DNA from: Herminiimonas sp. | GTDB taxonomy: Bacteria; Pseudomonadota; Gammaproteobacteria; Burkholderiales; Burkholderiaceae_D | NCBI GenBank assembly: GCA_027310305.1 | Contig: DAIDBD010000110.1 | Span: forward strand, 37,697-101,696 | Length of the DNA stretch: 64,000 nucleotides | Direction of reading: 5' to 3' | Part shown: piece by piece, positions 1-8,038 of the stretch | Layout of the letters: each line of letters begins with the position of its first letter | Numbering within the stretch: position 1 is the first letter of the stretch | Program-made: the position numbers and the translations under genes | Notes under the pieces: generated by a model | The model's input: the letters and a program-made list of their open reading frames with translations, nothing else | What the model was told of the DNA's origin: nothing | Database searches by the model: none

Positions 1-1
1 C

Positions 2-844
2 TGGGCCGGCAATGCCGTCGTCGGTCGCATGGTGCATGAACTGGTGCCGCCGATGATGCTGAATTTTCTGCGCTGGGCGATTGCGCTGCTGATCCTGTTG
101 CCGCTGGCGAGTTTCATCTTTCGCCCGGGCAGCAGTCTGTGGAAATCGTGGCGGCGATTCGCCTTGCTGGGCTTGCTCGGGGTAGGTCTCTACAACTCGC
201 TGCAGTATCTGGCGCTGCAGACTTCCACGCCGATCAACGTGACGCTGGTGGCGGCCAGCATGCCGGTCTGGATGCTGCTGATCGGATGGCTGTTCTTCGG
301 TGCGAAGGTCGCGCGCAAGCAGGTTATCGGCGCCGTTCTGTCGATTGCCGGCGTGCTGCTCGTGCTCAGTCGCGGCGAGTGGCGTCAGTTGCTGGCGATG
401 CGCCTTGTCGCCGGCGATGCCTTCATGATGCTGGCGACCATCGTCTGGTCTTTTTACAGCTGGCTGCTGACGCTCGCGAACGATCCGCAAGATATTCGCG
501 GCAACTGGGCTGCTTATCTGCTGGCCCAGGTGTCGTTCGGCCTGGTGTGGTCCGGGGCGTTTGCAGGCGGCGAATGGGTCATGACCGCCGCGCCGGTTCA
601 CTGGAGCTGGCCGCTGGCGGCCGCGCTCCTTTACATCGCAATCGGGCCGGCGATCATCGCCTATCGCTGCTGGGGCGCCGGCATCCGGCGCGCAGGACCG
701 AACGTGGCAGGATTCTTCAACAATCTCACGCCGCTGTTTGCGGCCATCATGTCATCGGCATTTCTGGGCGAACTGCCGCATCTTTATCATGCGGCAGCGT
801 TCGCGTTGATTGTCGGCGGCATCGTGTATGCGTCGCGCCGTTGA
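2..844 (+). CDS. EamA/DMT-family membrane transporter, 5' end outside window
   Basis: The reading frame is open from base 2 and reads WAGNAVVGR before the first internal ATG at 29. That is the usual start of the first EamA repeat, so the gene begins upstream of the window and the ATG at 29 is not the true start. About 280 residues are visible, with roughly nine hydrophobic segments and two EamA halves. The second half carries PNVAGFFNNLTPLFAA, typical of the family. Members are inner-membrane drug/metabolite exporters. The substrate cannot be read from the sequence. The gene converges on the nitronate monooxygenase gene with a 53-base gap. Confidence 0.85.
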   Translation, partial: WAGNAVVGRMVHELVPPMMLNFLRWAIALLILLPLASFIFRPGSSLWKSWRRFALLGLLGVGLYNSLQYLALQTSTPINVTLVAASMPVWMLLIGWLFFGAKVARKQVIGAVLSIAGVLLVLSRGEWRQLLAMRLVAGDAFMMLATIVWSFYSWLLTLANDPQDIRGNWAAYLLAQVSFGLVWSGAFAGGEWVMTAAPVHWSWPLAAALLYIAIGPAIIAYRCWGAGIRRAGPNVAGFFNNLTPLFAAIMSSAFLGELPHLYHAAAFALIVGGIVYASRR

Positions 845-897
845 AACGGATCGCCTGACATAGACGCTCATCCGCATGGCAATCCAGCCGACGAATT

Positions 898-1866
898 TCA
901 AACGGCAAGACGCTTTCTGGCAGCGTCGTATTCGGATTTTAACCGCTGCACCACTTCCGCGACGGTGACCACGTCATCCATCAGGCCGACGCCCTGGCCG
1001 GCGCCCCAGATGTCGCGCCAGGCCTTGGCCTTGCTGCCGCCGCCGGAAGCGAAATTCATCGCGGTCTTGTCGGCTTGCGGCAGGTTGTCCGGATCGAGCC
1101 CGGCGCTGACGATCGATTTTTTCAGATAGTTGCCGTGCACGCCGGTAAACAGATTGGTGTAGACGATGTCGGCCGCCGACGATTCGACGATCGCCTGCCG
1201 GTACGCGTCATCGACATTCGATTCCCTGGTCGCCAGCCAGCGCGATCCGATGTACGCGAAATCGGCGCCCATCGCCTGCGCCGCGAGCACCGCGCCGCCG
1301 GTGGCGATCGAACCCGACAACGCGATCGGGCCGTTGAAGAACTTGCGCACCTCGCCGACCAGCGCGAACGGCGACAGCGCGCCGGCATGGCCGCCGGCGC
1401 CGGCCGCCACCAGGATCAAGCCGTCGACCCCGGCTTCCAGCGCCTTCTTCGCGTGGCGGATCGAAATCACGTCGTGCAGCACAATGCCGCCGTAGCCATG
1501 AATCGCATCCATCATTTCCTTCGGCGGCGCGCGCAGCGACGAAATGATGATCGGTATCCGGTGCTTGACGCACACTTCGACGTCGTGCGCGAGGCGGTCG
1601 TTGGATTGATGCACGATCTGGTTGACCGCGATCGGACCGACTTTGGCGGCCGGATCGGCTTGCCGGAATGCCGCCAGTTCAGCCTGGATATCGGTCAGCC
1701 AGGTATCGAGCAATTCGGCCGGACGCGCATTCAGCGCCGGGAACGAACCGACGATGCCGCCCTTGCACTGCGCGGTCACCAGCGCCGGGCCGCTGGCAAT
1801 GAACAGCGGCGAACCGATGACGGGCAACGCGAGATTCTGGAGCGCGGCAGGTAAATGGCTGGTCAT
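898..1866 (-). CDS. Nitronate monooxygenase (2-nitropropane dioxygenase family)
   Basis: A 322-residue FMN-dependent TIM-barrel enzyme expected to oxidise nitronates such as propionate-3-nitronate. Visible family marks are the N-terminal PVIGSPLFIASGP, the AVNQIVHQSND segment near residue 80, GAGGHAGALSP at about 156-166 (phosphate-binding loop with the conserved histidine) and LSGSIATGGAVLAAQAMGAD near 183-202. The frame stays open upstream to 2085, but the ATG at 1866 has a Shine-Dalgarno-like AAAGGA and starts where the family starts. The extra upstream residues run through an intergenic repeat and are rejected. Divergent from the TetR gene, with a 222-base shared upstream region. Confidence 0.9.
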   Translation of the reverse strand: MTSHLPAALQNLALPVIGSPLFIASGPALVTAQCKGGIVGSFPALNARPAELLDTWLTDIQAELAAFRQADPAAKVGPIAVNQIVHQSNDRLAHDVEVCVKHRIPIIISSLRAPPKEMMDAIHGYGGIVLHDVISIRHAKKALEAGVDGLILVAAGAGGHAGALSPFALVGEVRKFFNGPIALSGSIATGGAVLAAQAMGADFAYIGSRWLATRESNVDDAYRQAIVESSAADIVYTNLFTGVHGNYLKKSIVSAGLDPDNLPQADKTAMNFASGGGSKAKAWRDIWGAGQGVGLMDDVVTVAEVVQRLKSEYDAARKRLAV

Positions 1867-1913
1867 GAAAATTCCTTTGGTTGGGCAAATGCACACATAG
1901 ATAAAGATAATAT

Positions 1914-1968
1914 CCGTTCGTCCTGAGTAGGTCCGTTCGTCCTGAGTAGCGCAGCGTATCGAAGGATG
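1914..1968. repeat. Dispersed intergenic repeat, CCGTTCGTCCTGAGTAG units
   Basis: CCGTTCGTCCTGAGTAG occurs twice in direct succession, followed by CGCAGCGTATCGAAGG. The same words recur, inverted and longer, at 29920-30134, so this is a repeat family and not coding sequence. It lies in the 5' untranslated stretch of the nitronate monooxygenase gene. Confidence 0.75.
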
Positions 1969-2046
1969 GCAGTTATTCGAACGGTTCAGCGCCAAAACGT
2001 CCGGCATCAACAACGCGGTTGCGTTTTTTCGCATTCGGTTTATGAT

Positions 2047-2075
2047 GTTATCAGAAAAAACAATGTTATTGTCAA
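2047..2075 (-). promoter_or_regulatory. Probable sigma-70 promoter of the nitronate monooxygenase gene
   Basis: On the minus strand a perfect TTGACA (2075-2070) is followed after 17 bases by GATAAC (2052-2047), a 4/6 match to the -10 consensus. It points at the monooxygenase gene and would give a leader of about 170 bases carrying the repeat. It lies just upstream of the TetR start at 2089, so the TetR protein could plausibly control it; that link is inference. Confidence 0.55.
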
Positions 2076-2088
2076 CCCGAATCAATCG

Positions 2089-2766
2089 ATGAAATCACCC
2101 AAAACAAAAGTAGTGGATTTTCGGCAGGCACAGGAAGATTTGCGCGACACCTTGCGCCAAGGCATGCTGGATGCCGCAACGCGGCTGCTGACCGACGAAG
2201 GGCCGACGGCGCTGACCGTGCGGCGCGTGGCCGATGCGGTCAATTGCTCGACCACGCTGCTGTATTCGCTGTTCGGCGGCAAGGACGGGTTGGCGAATGA
2301 ACTTTATCTGGAAGGCTTCGCGCGGCTGAAAACCGAATTCGAGGCTGCTTCCGCGTCGTCTGCCAGAAAGAAAACCGACAAGAACGGATTGGCCCGTATC
2401 CTGCTGCACGCCCGCGTCTATCACGATTATGCGAAGCGCAATCCGGGTTATTACATGGTGATGTTCGGCGACGCGATCGCCGGTTTCGTGCCGCCGCTCG
2501 AGTCGCGCAAGCAGGCATGGGAATCGCTGGCGGTGCTGATCGAATCCTTCGACGCCTGCATGAAAAACGGCGCGCTGCCGCCATCGAACCCGACCGCCGC
2601 CGCGCGGCTGCTGTGGGCGGCAATGCACGGCGCCATCAGCCTCGAGCTGAAGGGATATTATTTGAAAACGGAACGGGCCGACGAACTGTTCAATGCGGCG
2701 GTCAATGCGATATTGCGGTCGTTGCAAATGCAGCCAGAGCAACCGGCATCACGACAATCCCCTTAA
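2089..2766 (+). CDS. TetR-family transcriptional regulator
   Basis: A 225-residue regulator with an N-terminal helix-turn-helix at about residues 18-65 (MLDAATRLLTDEGPTALTVR, then VADAVNCSTTLLYSLFGGKD, where TetR proteins usually have YxHFxxKd). The ligand-binding half ends in the helical pattern of the WHG-type C-terminal domain (AARLLWAAMHGAISLELKGY). The frame is open from 1966, but those extra codons run through repeat and promoter sequence. The ATG at 2089 fits the family start, though its ribosome-binding site is weak. It lies 21 bases upstream of the dienoyl-CoA isomerase gene in the same direction, suggesting local control of the acyl-CoA genes. Confidence 0.85.
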   Translation: MKSPKTKVVDFRQAQEDLRDTLRQGMLDAATRLLTDEGPTALTVRRVADAVNCSTTLLYSLFGGKDGLANELYLEGFARLKTEFEAASASSARKKTDKNGLARILLHARVYHDYAKRNPGYYMVMFGDAIAGFVPPLESRKQAWESLAVLIESFDACMKNGALPPSNPTAAARLLWAAMHGAISLELKGYYLKTERADELFNAAVNAILRSLQMQPEQPASRQSP

Positions 2767-2787
2767 AAACGATAGCGGAGAAAACCG

Positions 2788-3651
2788 ATGACCTATCAAT
2801 GCGTCAGTTTCAGCATCACCGACAAAGTCGCGCATCTGGCGCTCAACCGTCCTGCCGCGCTGAACACGATGCAGCCGGTGCTGTGGCGCGAGCTCATTGC
2901 GATCCTGACGGATCTGCAGCGCAACGCGGCGGCACGCGTACTGGTGATCTCCTCGACCGGCAAGCATTTCACCGCCGGCATGGCGCTCGACGTGTTCGGC
3001 AACGATGCCGATTCCGGCATCGCGCTCAACGACGCCAGCGCCGGCGGCCGTGCCAACGCCGCGCCGCAACTGGACGACATGCAGCAGGCGTTCAACCTGA
3101 TCGAGCGGCTGCGGATGCCGGTGATCGCGGCGATCCAGGGCGGCTGCATCGGCGGCGGCGTCGACATGATCTGCGCCTGCGACATCCGGCTGGCGACCGC
3201 CGATGCGTTCTTCTGCATCCAGGAAATCAATATCGGCATGACCGCCGATCTCGGCACGCTGCAACGGCTGCCGAAGCTGATCCCGGAAGGCATCGTGCAC
3301 GAGATGGCTTACACCGGCCGTCGCCTGCCGGCGCAACGCGCACTGGCAGCCGGACTGGTCAACGAAATATTCGAGTCGCACGATGCAATGCTCGCGGCCG
3401 CGCTGCAGATGGCGCGCGAGATCGCCGAAAAGCCGCCGGTCGCGATCTGGGGCAGCAAGCAGGCGATTCACTATGCGCGCGATCATTCGACGCACGACGC
3501 GTTGCAGCAGATGGGATGGCTGCAATCGGGCATCTGGCAGACCAGCAACCTGGTGGAAGCATTTCAGGCGAAGCAGCAAGGTCGTGCACCGGCCTATGCG
3601 GATTTGCCGCCGCTGCATTCGTTTACCGATGCAAAATATGAACTGAAATAA
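2788..3651 (+). CDS. Crotonase-family protein, probable delta(3,5)-delta(2,4)-dienoyl-CoA isomerase
   Basis: A 287-residue crotonase-fold protein. The oxyanion-hole segment is KHFTAGMAL near residue 60. Near residues 118-150 it reads GGCIGGGVDMICACDIRL and then QEINIGMTADLGTLQRLPK, which closely matches the ECH1 dienoyl-CoA isomerase signature (EVDVGLAADVGTLQRLPK). Both the glutamate and the aspartate catalytic positions are retained. This favours a 3,5-dienoyl-CoA isomerase over plain enoyl-CoA hydratase. GGAG lies upstream of the ATG. The gene follows the TetR regulator and precedes an acyl-CoA dehydrogenase, so a role in degrading unsaturated or branched acyl-CoAs is likely. Confidence 0.85.
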   Translation: MTYQCVSFSITDKVAHLALNRPAALNTMQPVLWRELIAILTDLQRNAAARVLVISSTGKHFTAGMALDVFGNDADSGIALNDASAGGRANAAPQLDDMQQAFNLIERLRMPVIAAIQGGCIGGGVDMICACDIRLATADAFFCIQEINIGMTADLGTLQRLPKLIPEGIVHEMAYTGRRLPAQRALAAGLVNEIFESHDAMLAAALQMAREIAEKPPVAIWGSKQAIHYARDHSTHDALQQMGWLQSGIWQTSNLVEAFQAKQQGRAPAYADLPPLHSFTDAKYELK

Positions 3652-3705
3652 AATTTCTTCCGTTTCAAATTTGGCAGAAAACGATCACCCGCAAAGGAAC
3701 ACGCA

Positions 3706-4842
3706 ATGCGCCCTTGGAGCAACGAAGAACTGGAAATGCTGCGCGATACCGCGCGCCGCTTTTACGCGGAACAGGTCACGCCGCATGAAAAGCGCTGGGA
3801 TGCGCAGCAGCATGTGGACCGCGCGCTGTGGAATCGGGCCGGAGAAATCGGTTTATTGTGCGCCAGCATTCCGGATGAATACGGCGGCGCCGGCGGCGAC
3901 TTCCGGCATGAAGCGGTGCTGTACGAAGAACAGGCATATGCGAACAACGCCAGCTTCGGCATCCAGGTGCACAGCGGCATCTGCGCGCATTATTTCGCCA
4001 ACTATGGCACCGCCGAACAGAAGCAACGCTACCTGCCGAAGATGGCGACCGGCGAACTGGTGTGCGCGATCGCGATGACCGAGCCCGGCACCGGTTCCGA
4101 TTTGCAGGCGGTCAAAACGCGCGCCGAGCGGCGCGGCGACCACTATCTGATCAACGGCGCCAAGACCTTCATCACCAACGGCCATCATGCCGACCTGATT
4201 CTGCTGGTGGCGAAAACCGATGTGGCGCAAGGCGCGAAAGGGATTTCGTTGATCATTATTGAAACCAAAGATTTATCCGGCTTCACGCGCGGTCGGCTGT
4301 TGGAAAAAATAGGGCAGCACGGGCAGGATACGGCGGAACTGTTTTTCGACAACGTCCAGGTGCCGGTCAATAACCTGCTGGGCGGGCATGAAGGTCAGGG
4401 CTTTGTCCAGTTGATGCGGCAGTTGCCGCAGGAGCGGCTGATCATCGGGGTTTCCGCGGTTGCCTTTATCGAAAAGGCGGTCGAGCTGACCACGCAGTAC
4501 GTGAAGGAGCGGCACGCGTTCGGCAAGCCGCTGTTCGATTTGCAGAACACGCGGTTCACGCTGGCCGAGTGCAAGACCGAGGCGCATATTGCACGCGTTT
4601 TTATCGATGACTGCATTGCCCGGCATGTGCGTGGGGAACTCGACAATTCGACTGCGTCGATGGCGAAATGGTGGTGCACGCAGAAGCAGTGCGAGATCAT
4701 CGATCGGTGCCTGCAGTTGTTTGGCGGGTATGGGTATATGGCGGAATATCCGATTGCGAAAATGTATGCGGATGCACGGGTGCAGAAGATTTATGGTGGG
4801 GCGAATGAGTTGATGAAGGAGTTGATTGCGCGGGGGATGTAG
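3706..4842 (+). CDS. Acyl-CoA dehydrogenase
   Basis: A 378-residue flavoprotein of usual family length. AMTEPGTGSDLQAVKT at about residues 123-138 is the first acyl-CoA dehydrogenase signature. The second region reads QLFGGYGYMAEYPIAKMYAD, followed by KIYGGANELMKELIARGM. The glutamate in GGANE is at the expected position of the catalytic base in the C-terminal-Glu subclass. AAAGGA precedes the ATG by a suitable distance. It probably performs the first oxidation of an acyl-CoA and passes electrons to ETF. It is the third gene of the TetR/isomerase group. The substrate chain length cannot be told from sequence. Confidence 0.93.
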   Translation: MRPWSNEELEMLRDTARRFYAEQVTPHEKRWDAQQHVDRALWNRAGEIGLLCASIPDEYGGAGGDFRHEAVLYEEQAYANNASFGIQVHSGICAHYFANYGTAEQKQRYLPKMATGELVCAIAMTEPGTGSDLQAVKTRAERRGDHYLINGAKTFITNGHHADLILLVAKTDVAQGAKGISLIIIETKDLSGFTRGRLLEKIGQHGQDTAELFFDNVQVPVNNLLGGHEGQGFVQLMRQLPQERLIIGVSAVAFIEKAVELTTQYVKERHAFGKPLFDLQNTRFTLAECKTEAHIARVFIDDCIARHVRGELDNSTASMAKWWCTQKQCEIIDRCLQLFGGYGYMAEYPIAKMYADARVQKIYGGANELMKELIARGM

Positions 4843-4877
4843 GGGGCGATTTGGTTTTGCGTTTGGTTTTGCGTCTT

Positions 4878-5554
4878 GCGTTGATTAATGGGGTTGGGCT
4901 TCGTGGGTACTAGCCGGGGGTGGCCCGGCGGCCACTCACTTTCTTTGTCTCGCCAAAGAAAGTAAGCAAAGAAAGGCGACCGCAAGACGCTGCCCTTCGG
5001 GTTCCCGTTTGAGCAGGGCAAAAAATGGGAAACGAAACCAACTCGCTGCGCTCAGACATGTTTCGTTTCTGATCCATTTTTCGTCCTGCCCAAACGGCAG
5101 CGTCTCAAGCGGGGGTACGTCAAAGACAAAAACAAAAACACCGTGTTTTACCGATACACCTGTGTACCCGGGTACATGCGTTATCTACCACTGGGCTGCT
5201 TTTGGCTTTTGGCTTTTGGCTTTTGGCTTTTGGCTTTTGGCTTTTGGCTTTTGACGTTTGGCTTTTGGCTTTTGGCTTTTGGCTTTTGGCTTTTGACGTT
5301 GCCGTTGACGTTAACCCCTTGGCGAAGCGCCGCGAGCGTGGCAGTCAAAGCGGATCAGAAGTGAAACATGTTTGAGCGCAGCGAGTTCGTTTCACTTCCC
5401 GCTTTGGCTGTCACGCTCGCGGGAACCCGAAGGGCGCTTTGTAGGGTCGCCTTTTCTTTGGGTACTTTCTTTTTGGCGAAGCAAAAGAAAGTACCTCGCC
5501 CGCCGGGGCGAGACCCGGCTTGTACCCACGAAGGGTAAAATAATTAATCAACGC
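4878..5554. repeat. Large inverted-repeat element with internal hairpins
   Basis: The two ends are imperfect inverted copies: GCGTTGATTAAT at 4878 matches ATTAATCAACGC ending at 5554. The arms continue inward for about 200 bases each (roughly 4878-5120 and 5320-5554). Shared words are TTCGTGGGTAC, AAAGAAAGTA, CCCTTCGGGTTCCCG and AACTCGCTGCGCTCA. Each arm also holds its own hairpin (GAAACGAAAC/GTTTCGTTTC near 5030-5071; GAAGTGAAAC/GTTTCACTTC near 5358-5399). No transposase is encoded and the small open frames here are repeat artefacts. It fills the gap between the acyl-CoA dehydrogenase and the thiolase. Confidence 0.8.
5204..5294 (+). repeat. Tandem GGCTTTT heptanucleotide repeat
   Basis: Twelve perfect GGCTTTT units run as seven copies, one GACGTTT variant and five more copies. 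The tract forms the core between the two arms of the surrounding inverted-repeat element. Because 7 is not a multiple of 3, all frames read a periodic LLAFGFW peptide. This explains two spurious open frames in the area. Confidence 0.9.
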
Positions 5555-5613
5555 AACCCGCCCGCTTCCCGCTTTTACAAAAACAATAATCAAAACCCAC
5601 AATGGAGAACCCA

Positions 5614-6789
5614 ATGAACAACCCCCAAGTAATCGGCGTCGGCATGGTCCCCTTCGCCAAACCCGGCAAACACGAACCCTACGAAATCATGGCCGGCAAA
5701 GCCATCCGCAACGCGCTGGCCGATGCCGGCATCGATTACACCGACATCCAGCAAGCCTACGCCAGTTACGTCTACGGCGACTCCACCTGCGGCCAGACCG
5801 CGCTGTACGGCGTTGGCATGAGCGGCATCCCGGTCATCAACGTCAACAACAATTGCTCGTCCGGCTCCACCGCGCTGTTCCTCGCGCGGCAAGCGGTGCA
5901 ATCCGGCGCGATCGATTGCGCGCTTGCCTTCGGGTTCGAGGAAATGCGCCCCGGCGCGCTCGGCTCCGCATGGGACGACCGCACCTCGCCGCTCAGCCTG
6001 TTCGATAAAAAACTCAACGAACTCGCACCCGACGCGCCGGCCGCGCCGATCGCATTGCGCGTGTTCGGCGTCGCCGCCAACGAATATCTGAACGAAACCG
6101 GCGCGAACCCCGACATCTTCGCCAAGGTCGCAGTCAAGACCCGCAGCCATGCGATCAAGAGCCCGTACTCGATTTTTACCGACGCGCTGACCGTCGAGCA
6201 GGTGATGACCGCACCGAAAATCTATCCCGACCACCTGACGCGCCTGGAAGCCTGCCCGCCCTCTTGCGGCGCGGCGGCGGTGCTGGTCGCGAGCCCGGCG
6301 TTTGCAAAAAAGCATGGCATTTCCAACGCGGTCACGATCCGCGCGCAAGTGATGGCAACCGACCGGCCGCAAAGCTTCACCAGCGCGATCGATCTGGTCG
6401 GCGCCGACATGACCCGCAACGCATCGCGCGCCGCCTACGAGCAGGCCGGACTGGGTCCGGAAGACTTCGACGTGATCGAGCTGCATGACTGCTTCACGCC
6501 GAACGAAGTGATCACTTACGAAGCGCTCGGTCTCTGCGTCAAGGGCGGCGCTGAAAAATTCATCAACGACGGCGACAACACCTACGGCGGCAAGTACGTG
6601 ATCAATCCGTCCGGCGGCCTGATGAGCAAAGGCCATCCGCTCGGCGCGACCGGCCTGGCGCAATGCACCGAACTGGTATGGCAGTTGCGCGGCGATGCCG
6701 ATGCGCGCCAGGTGGCGGGCGCGCGCCATGCGCTGCAACACAACCTCGGTCTGGGCGGCGCGGTGGTGGTCACGATTTATGGAAATTAG
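5614..6789 (+). CDS. SCP2-type thiolase / lipid-transfer protein
   Basis: A 391-residue thiolase-superfamily protein. The nucleophile region reads NVNNNCSSGSTAL near residue 88; later come ELHDCFTPNEVITYE near 290 and the GHPLGATG loop near 340. This pattern (CSSG, HDCF, GHPLGATG) belongs to the sterol-carrier-protein-X thiolase branch used in branched-chain or steroid side-chain beta-oxidation, not to FadA-type thiolases. GGAG sits 6 bases before the ATG at 5614, which is preferred over the in-frame ATG at 5602. It lies downstream of the acyl-CoA dehydrogenase but separated by the inverted-repeat element, so it is probably transcribed separately. Confidence 0.88.
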   Translation: MNNPQVIGVGMVPFAKPGKHEPYEIMAGKAIRNALADAGIDYTDIQQAYASYVYGDSTCGQTALYGVGMSGIPVINVNNNCSSGSTALFLARQAVQSGAIDCALAFGFEEMRPGALGSAWDDRTSPLSLFDKKLNELAPDAPAAPIALRVFGVAANEYLNETGANPDIFAKVAVKTRSHAIKSPYSIFTDALTVEQVMTAPKIYPDHLTRLEACPPSCGAAAVLVASPAFAKKHGISNAVTIRAQVMATDRPQSFTSAIDLVGADMTRNASRAAYEQAGLGPEDFDVIELHDCFTPNEVITYEALGLCVKGGAEKFINDGDNTYGGKYVINPSGGLMSKGHPLGATGLAQCTELVWQLRGDADARQVAGARHALQHNLGLGGAVVVTIYGN

Positions 6790-6849
6790 AGCGGTTTCCG
6801 TGTGCGTGCGTGGATGATGCGGGTTGGTTTGGGGGTGCAGGGCAAGAAA

Positions 6850-6903
6850 GGAGTATCGCCTTGCAGGGCGATACCGTTGCACAGGCAGGCGGCATGCCGC
6901 CTG
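6850..6903. repeat. Two short perfect hairpins after the thiolase gene
   Basis: GTATCGCC-TTGCAG-GGCGATAC is an 8-bp hairpin near 6853-6874. CAGGCGGCATGCCGCCTG at 6886-6903 is a perfect 18-base palindrome. They lie between converging genes and could act in transcription termination or mRNA stability. There is no following T-run, so a classical terminator is not supported. Confidence 0.5.
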
Positions 6904-6947
6904 AAATTCCCTGCTCCACCGGAAGGAGCGCCGTGTGGCGAGCCACA

Positions 6948-7110
6948 TAGTGGTGTGCTTCGCAATTAATCGAACACAAAAGCGCGTCTTTTCGCGCCAT
7001 GCGTCGTTGCAAATCCTCGCGATAGGCCAGCTATCGCTGTGGTTTGCGCCTAGCCTGACGCAAAAATCCATCGCTTTTGTTTGTTCAATCAATTACGAAG
7101 CACACCACTA
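6948..7110. mobile_element. MITE-like 163-bp palindromic element
   Basis: The ends are imperfect terminal inverted repeats of about 37 bases: TAGTGGTGTGCTTCGCAATT at the left and AATTACGAAGCACACCACTA at the right, continuing inward to the shared CGCTTTTGT word. The interior adds a second nested stem (GCGTC/GACGC, GCAAATCC/GGTTTGC, GCGATAG-GCCAG-CTATCGC), so almost the whole element can fold into one long hairpin. There is no coding capacity. It lies between the thiolase and the end of the arn operon. Confidence 0.7.
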
Positions 7111-7138
7111 GCCCTCTCCCTGCAAGGGAGAAGGAATC

Positions 7139-8035
7139 TTATGCCAGGATTTTCTGTAACTCTGCCGGCGAAACGGGTTTTCCGTCCGCCAATAACTCGT
7201 GAATCAAAAGCGCACGGCCATCGCCGCAGATACCGAACATGCGATTATCCACTACCGCCAAGCCTTGCGGCAAATCCGGTTTCGGCGAGCCGGATAAACG
7301 GGCCTTGCCGATCACGACGGTTTTGCCGGCGATCATGGTCCATGCGCCGGGGTAGGGCGGTGCAACCGCACGGTGCAGGTTGTAGACGGCCTGCGCCGGC
7401 TGCGTCCAGTCGATGCGGCCGTCTTCCGGTTTGCGGCCGCCGAAATAGCTGCCTTTCGATAAGTCGTTCGGCAGCTTCGGCGTCCGGCCGCTCAGCATCG
7501 CGGGCAGCGCATTCCACAAGGTCTGTTCGGCGGCGACCACAACCTTGCCGAATACTTCGTAAGCGGTATCGTCCGGCAGGATCGGCACCGCAGTCTGCGC
7601 GACGATCGCACCGGCATCCGGTTTGGTGGCCATTTCGTGCAAGGTTGCACCGGTTTGCGTCTCGCCATGCAGTACCGCCCAATTGATCGGCACCCGGCCG
7701 CGGTATTTGGGCAGCAGCGAGCCGTGCATGTTGTAAGCGCCGTGCGCGGCCAATGCCAGCAGTTCTGCCGGCAGCATGTGGCGGTAATAAAAACTGAAAA
7801 TGAAATCCGGCCGTGCGGCGCGGATTCGTGCCGATAGTTCGGGCGATTGCGGGTCGTCCGGCGCGATGAACGGAATGCGGTGTTCGCGGCACAGATCGGC
7901 AACCGATTCGAACCAGATGGTTTCGGCGGGATTGTCTTCATGCGTGACGACCAGCGCCACATCGACGCCGCGCGCCAGCAGCACCTTGATGCAGCGCACG
8001 CCGACGTTGTGATAGGCAAAAACGACCGCGCGCAT
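7139..8035 (-). CDS. Formyltransferase, ArnA N-terminal-domain type
   Basis: A 298-residue methionyl-tRNA formyltransferase-fold enzyme expected to N-formylate UDP-4-amino-4-deoxy-L-arabinose with 10-formyl-tetrahydrofolate. The catalytic Asn and His lie in AYNMHGSLLPKYRGRVPINW near residues 100-119, and the Asp in KPDAGAIV near 138. E. coli ArnA carries this as its N-terminal domain, fused to a decarboxylase; here the protein stops after the formyltransferase part. It begins 3 bases after arnC ends, so it is the last gene of the operon. The decarboxylase half is not in the window. Confidence 0.88.
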   Translation of the reverse strand: MRAVVFAYHNVGVRCIKVLLARGVDVALVVTHEDNPAETIWFESVADLCREHRIPFIAPDDPQSPELSARIRAARPDFIFSFYYRHMLPAELLALAAHGAYNMHGSLLPKYRGRVPINWAVLHGETQTGATLHEMATKPDAGAIVAQTAVPILPDDTAYEVFGKVVVAAEQTLWNALPAMLSGRTPKLPNDLSKGSYFGGRKPEDGRIDWTQPAQAVYNLHRAVAPPYPGAWTMIAGKTVVIGKARLSGSPKPDLPQGLAVVDNRMFGICGDGRALLIHELLADGKPVSPAELQKILA

Positions 8036-8038
8036 CGG

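Noticed and set aside
5204..5294. CRISPR-like tandem repetition
   Set aside because: Repeat unit is 7 bases without spacers and no cas genes are nearby.
5143..5364. Open frame encoding a periodic LLAFGFW peptide
   Set aside because: Product of the GGCTTTT tandem repeat; no start signal and no homologous protein pattern.
5590..7092. 500-codon minus-strand frame across the thiolase and the MITE-like element
   Set aside because: It crosses a palindromic repeat and mirrors the thiolase gene. Composition is not protein-like.
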